Below are positions 1-8,508 of a stretch of DNA of 33,091 bases, piece after piece. The stretch lies in contig NZ_CCAS010000043.1 of the NCBI RefSeq assembly GCF_000612625.1, positions 1 through 33,091 of the forward strand, in the 5' to 3' direction. Every line of letters begins with the position of its first letter. The stretch's first letter is position 1. The translations under genes were made by a program, and so were the position numbers. This stretch comes from Neobacillus jeddahensis (lineage in GTDB: Bacteria > Bacillota > Bacilli > Bacillales > Cytobacillaceae). Under the pieces are notes generated by a model. It saw only the letters and a list, made by a program, of their open reading frames with translations, searched no databases and was not told the origin of the DNA.

Positions 1-1
1 T

Positions 2-376
2 CACATGGCGATAAGAAAGGCTCGTCAAGGGAAAAAAGGTGTGGCTAAAAATCAAGTTGACACTTATTACTTTGATATAGAAAAATGTAAACACTGTCCA
101 TTTAAAGATGGATGTTATAAAGAAGGAGCTAAAAGCAAAAGTTATTCTGTAAGCATTAAATCAAATGTTCATACAGAACAGATACAGTTTCAAGATAGTG
201 ACTATTTTAAAGTAAAATCAAAAGAACGTTATAAAATAGAAGCTAAAAATAGTGAATTAAAGCACAGACACGGGTATAATGTTGCGAAATCCTCGGGTCT
301 ATTGGGTATGGAACTGCAAGGTGCCATGGCCATATTTACCGTAAATCTAAAAAGAATTTTGAAACTAATGGATTAA
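2..376 (+). CDS. Transposase, C-terminal part (IS1182-like), cut by window edge
   Basis: The reading frame is open to the left edge, so only the last ~124 residues of a longer DDE transposase are visible. A cysteine cluster (CKHCPFKDGC, about residues 28-37 from the first ATG) is followed by an ER-x-x-IEAKN-x-ELK-x-xHG block, which is the end of the catalytic domain in IS1182/DDE_Tnp_1_6-type transposases; the glutamate in IEAKN is a likely catalytic residue. The C-terminal tail is a helix ending in LMD. A strong hairpin terminator follows about 30 bases after the stop. I could not identify a terminal inverted repeat, so the element boundary is not placed. The family call rests on recalled motifs; whether the complete element is intact cannot be judged here. 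Confidence 0.75.
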   Translation, partial: HMAIRKARQGKKGVAKNQVDTYYFDIEKCKHCPFKDGCYKEGAKSKSYSVSIKSNVHTEQIQFQDSDYFKVKSKERYKIEAKNSELKHRHGYNVAKSSGLLGMELQGAMAIFTVNLKRILKLMD

Positions 377-406
377 AATAAGAGGAAATAGGCTCCCAAT
401 TCAAAC

Positions 407-454
407 AAAAAAACGACTCTAAATTCATTATTGGAATTTTAGAGTCGTTTTTTT
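407..454 (+). terminator. Rho-independent terminator after the transposase
   Basis: A perfect 17-bp stem (407-423 pairing with 438-454) encloses a 14-base loop and ends in seven T residues on the plus strand. The left arm begins with seven A residues, so it could also work on the minus strand. It lies about 30 bases after the transposase stop. Confidence 0.85.
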
Positions 455-833
455 AGTTGCCTTTTTAATTCCTTCAAAAATCCGAAGGATTTTCAGTGCC
501 CTCGATCATAAACGCTCGCTCCTCTAAATTCCATAGCTTGCCCCTTTCGTTTTTACACTATTTACAATCTTCAGATCCCAAGTATTTTAACATATCTTTG
601 GCAAAACCTAGAAATAATTTGGATTTCTTTTTAGTGTGAATATTTCTGGTAATAATGTTGAAATGGCACTCCCCCCTGAAACAATATCTATTTAAATACA
701 AAGGAAAATCATTTGAGATTTTATTGTTTTGTACTATGATTAAAATTAATACCATTTTTTGAAATGTGCATGTGGACAGAGTATTCCCCCTTACTCTTAT
801 ACAATCTAGAAAACATTAACATAAGGAGTGATT
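455..833. other. Intergenic stretch without a supported gene
   Basis: I see no convincing gene here. A 65-residue minus-strand frame (558-755) has no ribosome site and unnatural composition. The last bases carry the ribosome site AAGGAG (823-828) of the next gene. Confidence 0.5.
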
Positions 834-2060
834 ATGATGGCACGCTTTTTATTTATTAATTGTGGATCAGAAGGACATATCAATCCAACTATTGGCGTTG
901 TGCAAGAGCTTATTTCCCGTGGAGAAGAGGTAGTCTACTTTACGATCGAAGCTTTTCGAGAACGGATTGAAAAAACGGGAGCTACTGTACGAACCATTGA
1001 CGGTGAAAAATTTATCAAAGCATTTATCTCAGGTGGAAGAAATTATTTACCCGAAAGAATCAACGGTCTTCTACGCACGGCAGATATCGTGATCCCTAGT
1101 GTTCTCGAACAAATCGAGGGAGAAGATTTTGATTATATCATTCACGATTCTATGTTTGGGTGTGGACATATACTTGCACAAATACTCAAACGTCCGGCCA
1201 TTAATTCATGTACGTCTTTCGCAGAGTCAAAAGCATCGTTTGATAGCATGTTGGAACATCTTTCACAAAATATCCCAACGGAACTGGTTAAAACAATCAA
1301 TGATGATTTTCAATCCCTGACAACAAAACTGAAAGAGACATATGACGTTGAAATCCGTTCTCCTTATGAAGTCTTTTGTAACCCTGCACCACTTACAATT
1401 GTTTATACAACTAGGGAGTTTCAACCCTTCGGTGAAACATTTGATCAGACTTACAAATTTGTAGGTCCATCCATGTCTTTACGTTCAACACAAGAAAACT
1501 TCGACCTTACAGCAATCAAGGGAAAAAACCTTATTTACATTTCATTGGGGACCGTCTTTAACCAAGCAATTGATTTTTATCGGCTTTGTTTTGAGGCATT
1601 TGAGAACACAGATCACACCATTATCATGTCTATTGGGGAAAAAACGCAGTTATCTGATTTGGGGGAGATTCCCAAAAACTTCATAGTAAAAAATTACGTT
1701 CCACAAACTGAGGTGTTGAAATACACGAAATTATTTATCACACATGGTGGAATGAACAGTACCAATGAAGCTCTCTATTACGGGGTACCTTTAATTGTCA
1801 TCCCACAAAGCGCAGATCAGCCCATCATTGCCAGACAAGTTGCCCATATCGGAGCTGGTATTACATTACAAATGCAAAGCTTAACAGCCACACAACTGGG
1901 TGAAGCAGCAAATCATGTATGGAACGACCCATCCGTCCATGAAGCCGTTGCAAATATCAAGGAATCCTTTCAAAAATCGGGTGGAGCTCGCCAAGCTGTT
2001 GAGGAGATTTTCAAATTTAAAAGGGCATATAATGGTACAGCTTCAAATCCTAATGCCTAA
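834..2060 (+). CDS. MGT-family UDP-glycosyltransferase (YjiC/YojK-like)
   Basis: This is a GT-B glycosyltransferase of the GT1 macrolide-glycosyltransferase (MGT) family, which moves a sugar from a UDP-sugar to small acceptors such as macrolides or flavonoids. It is cytoplasmic. The N-terminal acceptor domain opens with a beta strand and a GH-x-NPT motif (SEGHINPTIGVV). The C-terminal nucleotide domain has an ISLGT strand near residue 239 and the donor-binding block THGGMNSTNEAL followed by GVPLIVIPQSADQ, where the second Q replaces the more usual final acidic/glutamine pair. Length (408 residues) is normal. Ribosome site AAGGAG at 823-828 precedes ATGs at 834 and 837, spaced 5 and 8 bases; a GTG at 828 overlaps the ribosome site and is unlikely. 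It stands alone. The natural acceptor cannot be told from sequence. Confidence 0.9.
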   Translation: MMARFLFINCGSEGHINPTIGVVQELISRGEEVVYFTIEAFRERIEKTGATVRTIDGEKFIKAFISGGRNYLPERINGLLRTADIVIPSVLEQIEGEDFDYIIHDSMFGCGHILAQILKRPAINSCTSFAESKASFDSMLEHLSQNIPTELVKTINDDFQSLTTKLKETYDVEIRSPYEVFCNPAPLTIVYTTREFQPFGETFDQTYKFVGPSMSLRSTQENFDLTAIKGKNLIYISLGTVFNQAIDFYRLCFEAFENTDHTIIMSIGEKTQLSDLGEIPKNFIVKNYVPQTEVLKYTKLFITHGGMNSTNEALYYGVPLIVIPQSADQPIIARQVAHIGAGITLQMQSLTATQLGEAANHVWNDPSVHEAVANIKESFQKSGGARQAVEEIFKFKRAYNGTASNPNA

Positions 2061-2066
2061 ACCGAA

Positions 2067-2104
2067 GGTGCCTGCGTCCTGACTTAGCCGGGGTGTCAGG
2101 CACC
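2067..2104. repeat. Short palindromic repeat GGTGCCTG...CAGGCACC
   Basis: GGTGCCTG at 2067-2074 pairs perfectly with CAGGCACC at 2097-2104 across 22 bases; a third related copy, TTGGTGCCTGATGACC, lies near 2178. The motif resembles the GTGCCTGACACC-type short interspersed palindromes I associate with Bacillus intergenic regions. It follows directly on the glycosyltransferase stop and might also act as a weak 3' hairpin. A related GGGGTCAGG hairpin lies at 30801-30844. Confidence 0.55.
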
Positions 2105-2194
2105 ACTTTAGCCAAAAGAAATGGACATGCGAACCTTTAGGGAGGAGGAACTAGGCGACTCCGACAATATCACAGTTGGTGCCTGATGACCTTG

Positions 2195-2590
2195 TTACTT
2201 TTTTCTCCTTTGCTCAGAAAAGGTATAGGCCTCAGCTAACCACTGTTTAACCTCTTCATTCAGATCATCTTCATTTTGAATGATAAGATGGTGAATCCAT
2301 CGACCTGGGTACGGCTCACGAACTTCTACAATTTGGTCGTTTTCAATATAATGATCAACCACAAAGGTAAGAACAATGCCGTTCTCAGGACGTTTATTTA
2401 CCAATGACTGAAGCAGCCATACCCAGGCAAATTTTGTATTGGTTCCAAATGATATTTGGGATTTCTTCACTTCAATTGTGGCAGGACCAATCGTATCATT
2501 TAACCGTTCTACTGCCATGAACAACATAATTTTTTTTTCTTGGTTAGAAAAGAAAGCTTCAACTTCTTTTTTACAGGAAGACCCCATCAT
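2195..2590 (-). CDS. DUF5655-like protein of unknown function
   Basis: A 131-residue soluble protein. The central part (VKKSQISFGTNTKFAWVWL, with a following VDHYI strand) matches my recollection of DUF5655, in which a lysine-serine-QISF strand is the most conserved piece; these domains also occur at the end of longer bacterial proteins. Function of the family is not established. The frame opens further upstream at a TTG (2605), but that TTG belongs to the ribosome site TTGGAGGG, which is correctly spaced (7 bases) for the ATG at 2590, so I start there. A TATAAT-like -10 with extended TG lies about 57 bases upstream. It is monocistronic. Confidence 0.75.
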   Translation of the reverse strand: MMGSSCKKEVEAFFSNQEKKIMLFMAVERLNDTIGPATIEVKKSQISFGTNTKFAWVWLLQSLVNKRPENGIVLTFVVDHYIENDQIVEVREPYPGRWIHHLIIQNEDDLNEEVKQWLAEAYTFSEQRRKK

Positions 2591-2646
2591 ATGATCACCC
2601 TCCAACTAAATAACACCCATTAAACACCCGATTCCCCCTCCTCTTG

Positions 2647-2655
2647 ATTATACCA
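2647..2655 (-). promoter_or_regulatory. Extended -10 promoter element for the DUF5655-like gene
   Basis: Read on the minus strand this is TGGTATAAT, a consensus -10 with the extended TGn. No good -35 is visible 17 bases upstream, which is common with an extended -10. The rest of the gap 2591-2920 shows no gene and no other clear structure. Confidence 0.5.
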
Positions 2656-2920
2656 TTTTCTTCCATGGAAATATAAAGCACCTTGCCCTATTTGTTTCAA
2701 TCCTGATATATCTATCAAAAAACTTTCATAATAATTTTAAGATTGGTTACGAAAAATAAGGAAAGGGCAATCTACTAACGAGTAACTTAAGTGTAAGAAT
2801 TCGCAAACAATTATAGAATCATAAGAATTAAACAGGTTTTTCTAACTGGTAAAGTCTCACGGGTCACCTAATTCAAATCTTCTTGTATATAGACGTTCAG
2901 TCTCAACATACATCATTTTA

Positions 2921-4159
2921 CTAAACTCCCTTTTTTGCTATCGTTTTACTGGATAACGGAAAGCAAATCGTTACAGAAGTTCCATGCCCTTTAGAAGTTT
3001 GGAAGTCAATTGTACCATTATATTTTTCAATAATATTAAAACAAATCATCATTCCAAGTCCTGTTCCTTTACTTTTTAAAGAATAAAAAGGAGTACCAAG
3101 AGATGCAACTTCTTCTTCTGACATTCCGCTTCCATGATCAATTACTTTTATTTCAACAAAATGATTTACCATTCTAGCCGTTACAAGTACGACATCACCT
3201 GTTTTAGAAGCCTCAATGGCATTTTTAATAATATTTATAAGTAATTGCTTAATCTCTATGTTGTTAGCAGAGATATAGTAATCTTCCGCAACATTTAATT
3301 CGATCCTATTATCATGTAAAAGTCCATATGAATGTAGTAAATCCGTTACACTCTGAAGAACAACCTTTACATCTACTGTTTCCGTTACTTTATCCTTTTC
3401 CGGCTTTGCAATCGATAAAAATTGAGAAATCACCTCTTCAGCCACATTTAGTTCATCAATCATCAAAGAAAAATGTCCTTTTTGATCATCGCTATTATAT
3501 GCGGTGTCTTGCTCAAATAACTGCAAATACCCTTTCACCACGGTCAAAGGATTTCTAATTTCATGTGCAACAGCTGCTGCAAGTTGGCCAGTGATCTTCA
3601 ATCGCTCTGACTGTTGAATTTGTTCAAAATATAATTGTTGTCTTTTTATTCGACCGTATGATAAATAAAAAATAAAATAGATAATGGCTTGACTCCCGAT
3701 AAAATTTATCAAATTTCCTATTAAATCCTGTTCTATGTATGGATATTGATGTCCTTGATCAACGACCTTAATATAACCAAATAAAAACAAGATCGCTGCA
3801 CTGTTCAAAAACAAAGAAAAATAAAAGAGCTTTGAATCAAAGAACATGATTGAAAATGCTGGAATAAAACATAGAAAAATAAAGTTCGACCAAGTATCTG
3901 GATATAAAAGAAAAATCGTATAAAAGTAAACGGATGCAACGATTATTATGCCCATTCTGAGAACATCAGTTTCATACTTAGGATAAAGCAATAAACATAT
4001 AGAGAAAACAAGCACCAGTAGACAATGGGCTATATATCCCACTCCGAATTCAGCAAAACGTGGATTATCAATGATCAAACCCGATATCATGATGGCTATT
4101 ATAATGAACATCACAATATAATATAATCTTTTCGTTAATTTATTATAGGTCTCCTTCAT
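2921..4159 (-). CDS. Membrane sensor histidine kinase, sporulation-kinase-like (orphan)
   Basis: The 412-residue protein has about six hydrophobic helices in residues 11-168, then a HisKA dimerisation domain with the H-box AAAVAHEIRNP (phosphorylated His at 199) and an HATPase_c domain: N-box IIKNAIEA (Asn313), G1 DHGSGM (341-346), G2 GTGLGM (365-370). It lacks PAS or HAMP domains. This layout, a bundle of membrane helices directly joined to a kinase core with the motif VAHEIRNPLT-x-VKG, is that of KinB and related Bacillus sporulation kinases that feed the Spo0 phosphorelay. No response regulator is adjacent, consistent with a phosphorelay kinase. Ribosome site AAGGAG stands 7 bases before the ATG. 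Its signal and partner are inferred, not shown. Confidence 0.88.
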   Translation of the reverse strand: MKETYNKLTKRLYYIVMFIIIAIMISGLIIDNPRFAEFGVGYIAHCLLVLVFSICLLLYPKYETDVLRMGIIIVASVYFYTIFLLYPDTWSNFIFLCFIPAFSIMFFDSKLFYFSLFLNSAAILFLFGYIKVVDQGHQYPYIEQDLIGNLINFIGSQAIIYFIFYLSYGRIKRQQLYFEQIQQSERLKITGQLAAAVAHEIRNPLTVVKGYLQLFEQDTAYNSDDQKGHFSLMIDELNVAEEVISQFLSIAKPEKDKVTETVDVKVVLQSVTDLLHSYGLLHDNRIELNVAEDYYISANNIEIKQLLINIIKNAIEASKTGDVVLVTARMVNHFVEIKVIDHGSGMSEEEVASLGTPFYSLKSKGTGLGMMICFNIIEKYNGTIDFQTSKGHGTSVTICFPLSSKTIAKKGV

Positions 4160-4379
4160 ACAAACTCCTTTTTTTACTCAAAATACAAACTCTAAAATAT
4201 ACCATATAATCAGTTAATTACTACCAATTTTCAGTTAAATGATTTAACTCTTTCCTTTTTTGTTAGATTTATACTAATTTTAGAGATCTAGATCATCCTG
4301 TAGTCCCGTACTGGTATGAACCCTCCTTCCAAACAAAAATAGAGCCACTAGAACCGTCCCTGTGGTACACAAACAATAA

Positions 4380-4406
4380 AAAGCACGTGGGAATTTCACG
4401 CGCTTT
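4380..4406 (-). terminator. Terminator of the PhnB/VOC gene
   Basis: Arms 4380-4389 and 4397-4406 pair with one A/C mismatch; on the minus strand the hairpin is followed by GCTTTTTATT. It lies 14 bases after the stop of the minus-strand gene at 4421-4819. Confidence 0.7.
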
Positions 4407-4420
4407 CACCTTAATTAATT

Positions 4421-4819
4421 TTAGTTAGGAAGAGTTAATTGCCATGAAACGCCAAACCGATCATTTAGCCAGCCAAACTTCTTACTGAAGCCGTAATTGC
4501 CTAATGGCATCAGGGCTTGTCCACCTTCGCTTAATTTCTGAAACAAATTGTCGAGTTCTTCTTCTGAATCACACGTAACATAGATGGAAAAAGAAGGTGT
4601 AAAGGAAAACTGATGTTTCACATGACTGTCAATGCAAAAAAATTCTTGCCCTTTCAAAGAGAAAGTAGCCTGAAACACGGTACCTTCTTCACCGGCTTCA
4701 TTCGCTCCATATCGAGCAATACTTGTAATTTCTGAATCCTCGATAAGAGATGTGTAAAAACTCATCGCTTCTTCCGCCTTGCCATCTTGGAACATTAAAA
4801 ATGGGATAACTTTTTCCAT
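4421..4819 (-). CDS. PhnB-like VOC-fold protein (3-dmu-9_3-mt domain)
   Basis: A 132-residue single-domain protein of the vicinal-oxygen-chelate superfamily, PhnB/YjdN branch (often misnamed 3-demethylubiquinone methyltransferase). The typical opening IPFLMFQDGKAEEAMSFY, the middle QATFSLKGQEFFCIDS and the closing GWLNDRFGVSWQL are all present. Members may bind metal and small molecules or drugs, but the substrate is usually unknown. The frame could begin at 4840, but the ribosome site GAGGAG lies inside that extension and serves the ATG at 4819, about 10 bases on. A hairpin terminator follows. It is distinct from the second VOC protein at 10836-11273. Confidence 0.85.
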   Translation of the reverse strand: MEKVIPFLMFQDGKAEEAMSFYTSLIEDSEITSIARYGANEAGEEGTVFQATFSLKGQEFFCIDSHVKHQFSFTPSFSIYVTCDSEEELDNLFQKLSEGGQALMPLGNYGFSKKFGWLNDRFGVSWQLTLPN

Positions 4820-5289
4820 ACTAATTCGACTCCTCTTCATTTCTTATTATTAGTAGTCCTATTGTTACTAAAAGGGTTTCTCAGCCTCTAAACAATTAGG
4901 GATATACCTATAAACTTCCTCAAGGTAATCCCCTCTTGTTAATAATATTACCATAATCACCCATCTGCGGCATAAAACAAAGAAAACGTGTTTCTTTCGT
5001 GTCACCAGCAGACAGCCGGAGGACATACCAGCATTTGTGCAGGAATCCTTGCGAATAGTAGGATAACAATTAGGCAGGAGGACTTCCTTCTGCCTATTAA
5101 TGCATTTTATCCATAGATAACTATTAAACAAACAGGCGCACCTATTCTTGTTGAATTAAGATTTAATAAAGATAAACATGCAGTTATTGGATTTATTTAC
5201 CCCCAATCCCCCTAAGAATCACATTTACCTCCAGTATTAATAAAATATTCCATCACAATTTACTCATACATTGGAGGTACAATTCTGTT
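4820..5289. other. Intergenic stretch, possible degraded DNA
   Basis: No supported gene. An 87-residue minus-strand frame (4868-5131) lacks a ribosome site and has a composition unlike a protein. The stretch ends with the ribosome site TGGAGGT just before the oxidoreductase start. I see no clear -35/-10 pair or terminator. Confidence 0.45.
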
Positions 5290-6348
5290 ATGCAACAAGA
5301 ACATTCAGGAATAGAAATTGGTCTCTATACACTTGGGGATATGGAGCCAGACCCACATACAGGCAAAGCCATCGGGGCTTACCAGCGAACGAAGGAAATC
5401 ATTGAAGCAGCCAAACTCGCAGACGAAGCGGGTCTGGACGTGTTTGGAGTCGGGGAACATCACAGATTAGACTATGCCACCTCTGCACCCCCTGTTGTTT
5501 TAGCTGCTATCGCTCAAGCAACCAAACGAATTAAATTAACAAGTGCGACCACCGTACTAGGGACGGTTGATCCTATTCGGTTGTTTGAAGACTTTGCAAC
5601 ATTGGATTTACTTTCGGATGGGCGGGCAGAAATCATTGCTGGTCGTGGGGCATTTGTGGAATCCTTCCCGCTGTTTGGTTACGACATAAATGATTATGAT
5701 ACCTTGTTCTCGGAACATCTCCAATTATTTCTAAAGCTCAACGAAAACGAGAGAATCTCATGGGACGGTCACTTTCGCTCATCTTTAAGAAATGCTGAAA
5801 TAGCCCCGAGGCCATTACAAAAACAGTTACCGTTATGGGTTGGAGTTGGCGGAACACCTGAAAGTGCAGCACGTGCCGGCAGGTTAGGTGTAGGGATGAC
5901 CATTGCCATCCTAAGCGGAGATCAACTTCGCTTTAAGCCGTTAGTTGATTTATATCGGGAAACTGGTGCCGAAGCTGGGCATCCTTTAGAAACTCTCAAA
6001 GTAGGGATAACTGGTCATGGCTATATCGCGAAAACAGCTCAACAGGCGCTAGATGAGTTTTATCCGTATCATTCAAATTATTGGTCATACTTACATCGTC
6101 AGCGTGGAATGGATTTCAGCCTATCCCGAGCAGATTTTGAACAAATGACAGCTCCAGAAATGGCCTTGTTCGTAGGCAGCCCGCAGCAAATTGCTGAAAA
6201 AATCCTGAAGCAACATGAACTCTTTGGAAACCAACGCTTTATGGTACAGATGGATATCGGCGGTTTACCCTATAAAAAGGTAGCTGAAAGCATTGAACTA
6301 TTAGCAGCAGAGGTCGCCCCCATTGTTCGAAAAGAAACGAGTAAGTGA
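5290..6348 (+). CDS. LLM-class flavin-dependent oxidoreductase (luciferase-like)
   Basis: A 352-residue TIM-barrel protein of the bacterial-luciferase-like family, which uses reduced FMN or F420 to oxidise small organic molecules. Typical features are the N-terminal strand IEIGLYTLGDM, the GVGEHHRLDYATSAP block near residues 54-68, TSATTVLGTVDP-x-R near residues 95-108, and LSDGRAEIIAGRG (near 121-133), which contacts the flavin phosphate. The closing FMVQMDIGG strand is also usual. The EHH block places it with the COG2141 oxidoreductases. Start ATG follows TGGAGGT by about 11 bases. It is monocistronic with a hairpin about 60 bases downstream. Substrate not predictable from the sequence. Confidence 0.88.
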   Translation: MQQEHSGIEIGLYTLGDMEPDPHTGKAIGAYQRTKEIIEAAKLADEAGLDVFGVGEHHRLDYATSAPPVVLAAIAQATKRIKLTSATTVLGTVDPIRLFEDFATLDLLSDGRAEIIAGRGAFVESFPLFGYDINDYDTLFSEHLQLFLKLNENERISWDGHFRSSLRNAEIAPRPLQKQLPLWVGVGGTPESAARAGRLGVGMTIAILSGDQLRFKPLVDLYRETGAEAGHPLETLKVGITGHGYIAKTAQQALDEFYPYHSNYWSYLHRQRGMDFSLSRADFEQMTAPEMALFVGSPQQIAEKILKQHELFGNQRFMVQMDIGGLPYKKVAESIELLAAEVAPIVRKETSK

Positions 6349-6410
6349 GATTGTCAAAGCCCCATTCCATTATCACCTAATTAAATAACTATTATATTTC
6401 GAAAAAAATA

Positions 6411-6445
6411 GCCCTCAGGATTGTTCAATAACCATCCTTGAGGGC
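6411..6445. terminator. Hairpin terminator, strongest on the minus strand
   Basis: GCCCTCA-GGAT (6411-6421) pairs with ATCCTTGAGGGC (6434-6445) with a single bulge. On the minus strand it is followed by TATTTTTTTC, a good T-run; on the plus strand it is followed by mixed bases. It may therefore terminate the broken minus-strand transposase next to it as well as the oxidoreductase transcript. Confidence 0.6.
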
Positions 6446-6486
6446 ATCCAATTATTAGTGCATAGGGGGTCTTGAATAAGAATGTC

Positions 6487-6622
6487 TTAAATATAGCTCA
6501 TGATTCTTAATAAAAGCTTAACATACTGTGGAGGCGGCAAGTTTTCTTCTATTCTTTTCCATAAAACGATCCCAGTGATGATGTTCATCAAATAGGATTG
6601 ATTTTAAAATATTTGCTTCCAT
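6487..6622 (-). pseudogene. Remnant of a transposase, N- and C-terminal ends joined by a deletion
   Basis: On the minus strand an ATG at 6622 opens a frame reading MEANILKSILFDEHHHWDRF, then MEKNRRK, which resembles the start of the IS91-like zinc-binding (Y1) transposases common in Bacillus. About 25 codons in, this frame ends with KLAASTVC and a stop, while the neighbouring frame continues with ENLPPPQYVKLLLRIMSYI and a stop at 6487. Both pieces look like real protein, so the simplest reading is a full-length gene from which the middle was deleted, joining the two ends out of frame. A palindrome lies just before the start and a minus-strand terminator just after. The family is recalled from memory and not certain; the C-terminal piece is not recognised. 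Confidence 0.45.
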
Positions 6623-6635
6623 ATCATTAATTTAC

Positions 6636-6693
6636 CATACACCAAGGGATATTCAGACTTGGAATGCCCAAAACTTATAAATTCTGGTGTATG
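6636..6693. repeat. Nested inverted repeats beside the transposase remnant
   Basis: CATACACCA (6636-6644) pairs perfectly with TGGTGTATG (6685-6693), and within the loop TTGG-AATGC-CCAA forms a second small hairpin. It sits 14 bases upstream of the remnant start, where an element end or the promoter hairpin of an IS would be expected. Confidence 0.45.
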
Positions 6694-6826
6694 ATAAAAA
6701 AACGCTGCGGTTTTAGCTTTTATCTAGAGTACCTTTTGTTCGAAATGCGCAGTGAATATTTGTTTTCCACTTTACAGGCACTCATTCTCTCCCATGCAAT
6801 ATGATTATTTAAAAGGGGTGATGACA

Positions 6827-7051
6827 ATGCATTGGCATCATAAGATTAGAAATTTAATCGGGCAACCTGTCGGGATTTCATTAACAAATGGGCAAGGTAC
6901 ATCAGGAGTTTTGTGCGGTATTTCTGGTTCAAACGTTCTTGTTATTGAATACTTATATCAAGCACAATTCGCCCTAAAACAATACGATGCTTCTCTGATT
7001 CAGGATATTAATGGATTTCCACCTTGCCATAGCCAACAACCACTTTATTGA
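6827..7051 (+). CDS. Small unknown protein, possible Sm-like beta barrel
   Basis: A 74-residue protein: HHKIRNLIGQPVGISLTNGQ, then alternating hydrophobic strands (GVLCGISGSNVLVIEYL, FALKQYDASLIQDI) and a short Pro/Cys tail. The IGQPV-x-I-x-x-x-x-G-x-G-x-x-G pattern followed by further strands resembles small Bacillus proteins with an Sm/KOW-like barrel, some of which are spore-associated; I do not recognise the exact family. The ribosome site AAAGGGGTG is 6-7 bases from the ATG at 6827; an ATG at 6821 is too close and the longer frame from 6752 has no ribosome site. A weak hairpin follows the stop. It stands alone. Confidence 0.65.
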   Translation: MHWHHKIRNLIGQPVGISLTNGQGTSGVLCGISGSNVLVIEYLYQAQFALKQYDASLIQDINGFPPCHSQQPLY

Positions 7052-7058
7052 TGAAATG

Positions 7059-7076
7059 ATCCCTCCCTGGAGGGAT
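7059..7076. terminator. Short hairpin between convergent genes
   Basis: ATCCCTC (7059-7065) and GAGGGAT (7070-7076) form a 7-bp stem with a 4-base loop just after the small gene at 6827-7051. There is no clean T-run on either strand, so terminator function is uncertain. Confidence 0.35.
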
Positions 7077-7165
7077 TATCTCTATCATCTTACTTTGTTC
7101 ACAATATATTTCTATTACCTATTATTTTTAACTTATTTTATTAATTCACAAACAACCTTCCTATA

Positions 7166-8410
7166 TTAACTCTCCGACAGTGATCGCATCTTTCTTAACG
7201 AAGGGAACAAATACATCCACAGCCCTGCAACGATAATCGTGCCAATTCCACCAATAAAAACGGCCGGAACCGTTCCGAATAAACCGGCTGCAGTTCCTGA
7301 TTCAAACTCGCCAAGCTGATTGGATGTTCCGATAAACAGTGAATTTACCGCATTCACACGTCCAAGCATCTCATCTGGCGTTTGTAGCTGCACAAGTGAG
7401 GATCGAATCACCACACTAATAACATCCGAACCGCCAATGAGCAATAATGCAAACAAAGAAACGATTAGGTTGGTTGATATCGCAAAAAGCATGGTGGCCA
7501 GGCCAAAAATGACGAGGGCTCCAAACAACTTAAGTCCAATCCTGTTTTTAAGAGGATAATAGGCAAGGACCAGCGACACGAGTAAGGCTCCAACGGCTGG
7601 AGCAGTCCGCAATAAGCCCAAGCCCCATGGCCCCGTATGTAAAATATCCTGAGCATAAATCGGTAAAAGGGCTGTCGCCCCGCCTAGCAGGACAGCAAAT
7701 AGATCAAGAGAGATCGTCCCTAAGATAACAGGATGACGATAGATAAATTCCAATCCTAAGAAAACGGAGCGCAATGTAACGGGCTCAGCATTCCGGACGA
7801 CTTCATGCTCAGTCCTAATGAAATAGGTAAGAATCGCTCCAAGAAACAACGCGATGATCGAGGTACTGTATACATAGGATGCACCTAATGAAAAAAGCAA
7901 CCCGCCTATCATAGGACCTAATATTTGTGATGTTTGTCCCACAGTCGTACTAAGAGAAATGGCTTGCGGCAGAATCCGTTTCGAAACCAATTGCGGCAAT
8001 AACGCCGAAGAGGTTGGACCTTCAAAGGCCCGGCAAGTTCCTAGAATCGCAGCAGCTAGTAAAATCTGTTCCCGCCCCAGCCATCCGCCTAGGCTTCCAT
8101 ATAGTAGCAGTCCGGCAACAATACCTTCTATCAATTGGCAAATATAAACAATTTTTCGGCGATCAAAGCGATCCGCAATCGGACCGACAACAAACGTCAA
8201 TAATACCATCGGAAGAAATTGGGCAAGCCCCACTAATCCCAAACTAAAGGCATCATGTGTCAAATCATACATTTGCCACCCGATGGCTACGGACAGCATT
8301 TGGAACGAAGTTGAGGCTAAAATTCTCGATAGCCAATAGTTCCGAAAAGCTGACAGTCTTAAAAGTGAATCCCCTGTCTGAAGCAAAACAAACCACACTT
8401 CCTTTTTCAA
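7166..8410 (-). CDS. MFS transporter, EntS-like exporter family
   Basis: About 414 residues with 12 predicted membrane helices in two halves. Helix 1 begins after RLSAFRNYWLSRILASTSFQM, and the loop between helices 2 and 3 carries GPIADRFDRRKIV, the MFS motif A, typical of the MFS_3 (EntS/YfiS-like) drug- or siderophore-export branch. A conserved AILGTCRAFEGPTSSALLPQLV segment begins around helix 4. The start is unsure: the frame opens at TTG 8410 without a ribosome site, while AAAGGAAG just downstream would suit GTG 8398 less well than TTG 8386, so the true N-terminus may be 8 codons shorter. A TATAAT hexamer (minus strand, 8446-8451) could be its -10. It is monocistronic. The substrate is unknown. 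Confidence 0.85.
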   Translation of the reverse strand: MKKEVWFVLLQTGDSLLRLSAFRNYWLSRILASTSFQMLSVAIGWQMYDLTHDAFSLGLVGLAQFLPMVLLTFVVGPIADRFDRRKIVYICQLIEGIVAGLLLYGSLGGWLGREQILLAAAILGTCRAFEGPTSSALLPQLVSKRILPQAISLSTTVGQTSQILGPMIGGLLFSLGASYVYSTSIIALFLGAILTYFIRTEHEVVRNAEPVTLRSVFLGLEFIYRHPVILGTISLDLFAVLLGGATALLPIYAQDILHTGPWGLGLLRTAPAVGALLVSLVLAYYPLKNRIGLKLFGALVIFGLATMLFAISTNLIVSLFALLLIGGSDVISVVIRSSLVQLQTPDEMLGRVNAVNSLFIGTSNQLGEFESGTAAGLFGTVPAVFIGGIGTIIVAGLWMYLFPSLRKMRSLSES

Positions 8411-8508
8411 AGATGAATAGTAGAGTTAAATTTGGTATACGCTCCATTATACAATTTTTATGACTGTACTTCATTCCTTTCGTACTTTAGCAAACTGGAG
8501 GGACCATT

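Noticed and set aside
558..755. 65-residue minus-strand frame
   Set aside because: No ribosome site, AT-driven composition and no recognisable motif.
4868..5131. 87-residue minus-strand frame
   Set aside because: No ribosome site; composition rich in Cys, Arg and Trp without a motif.
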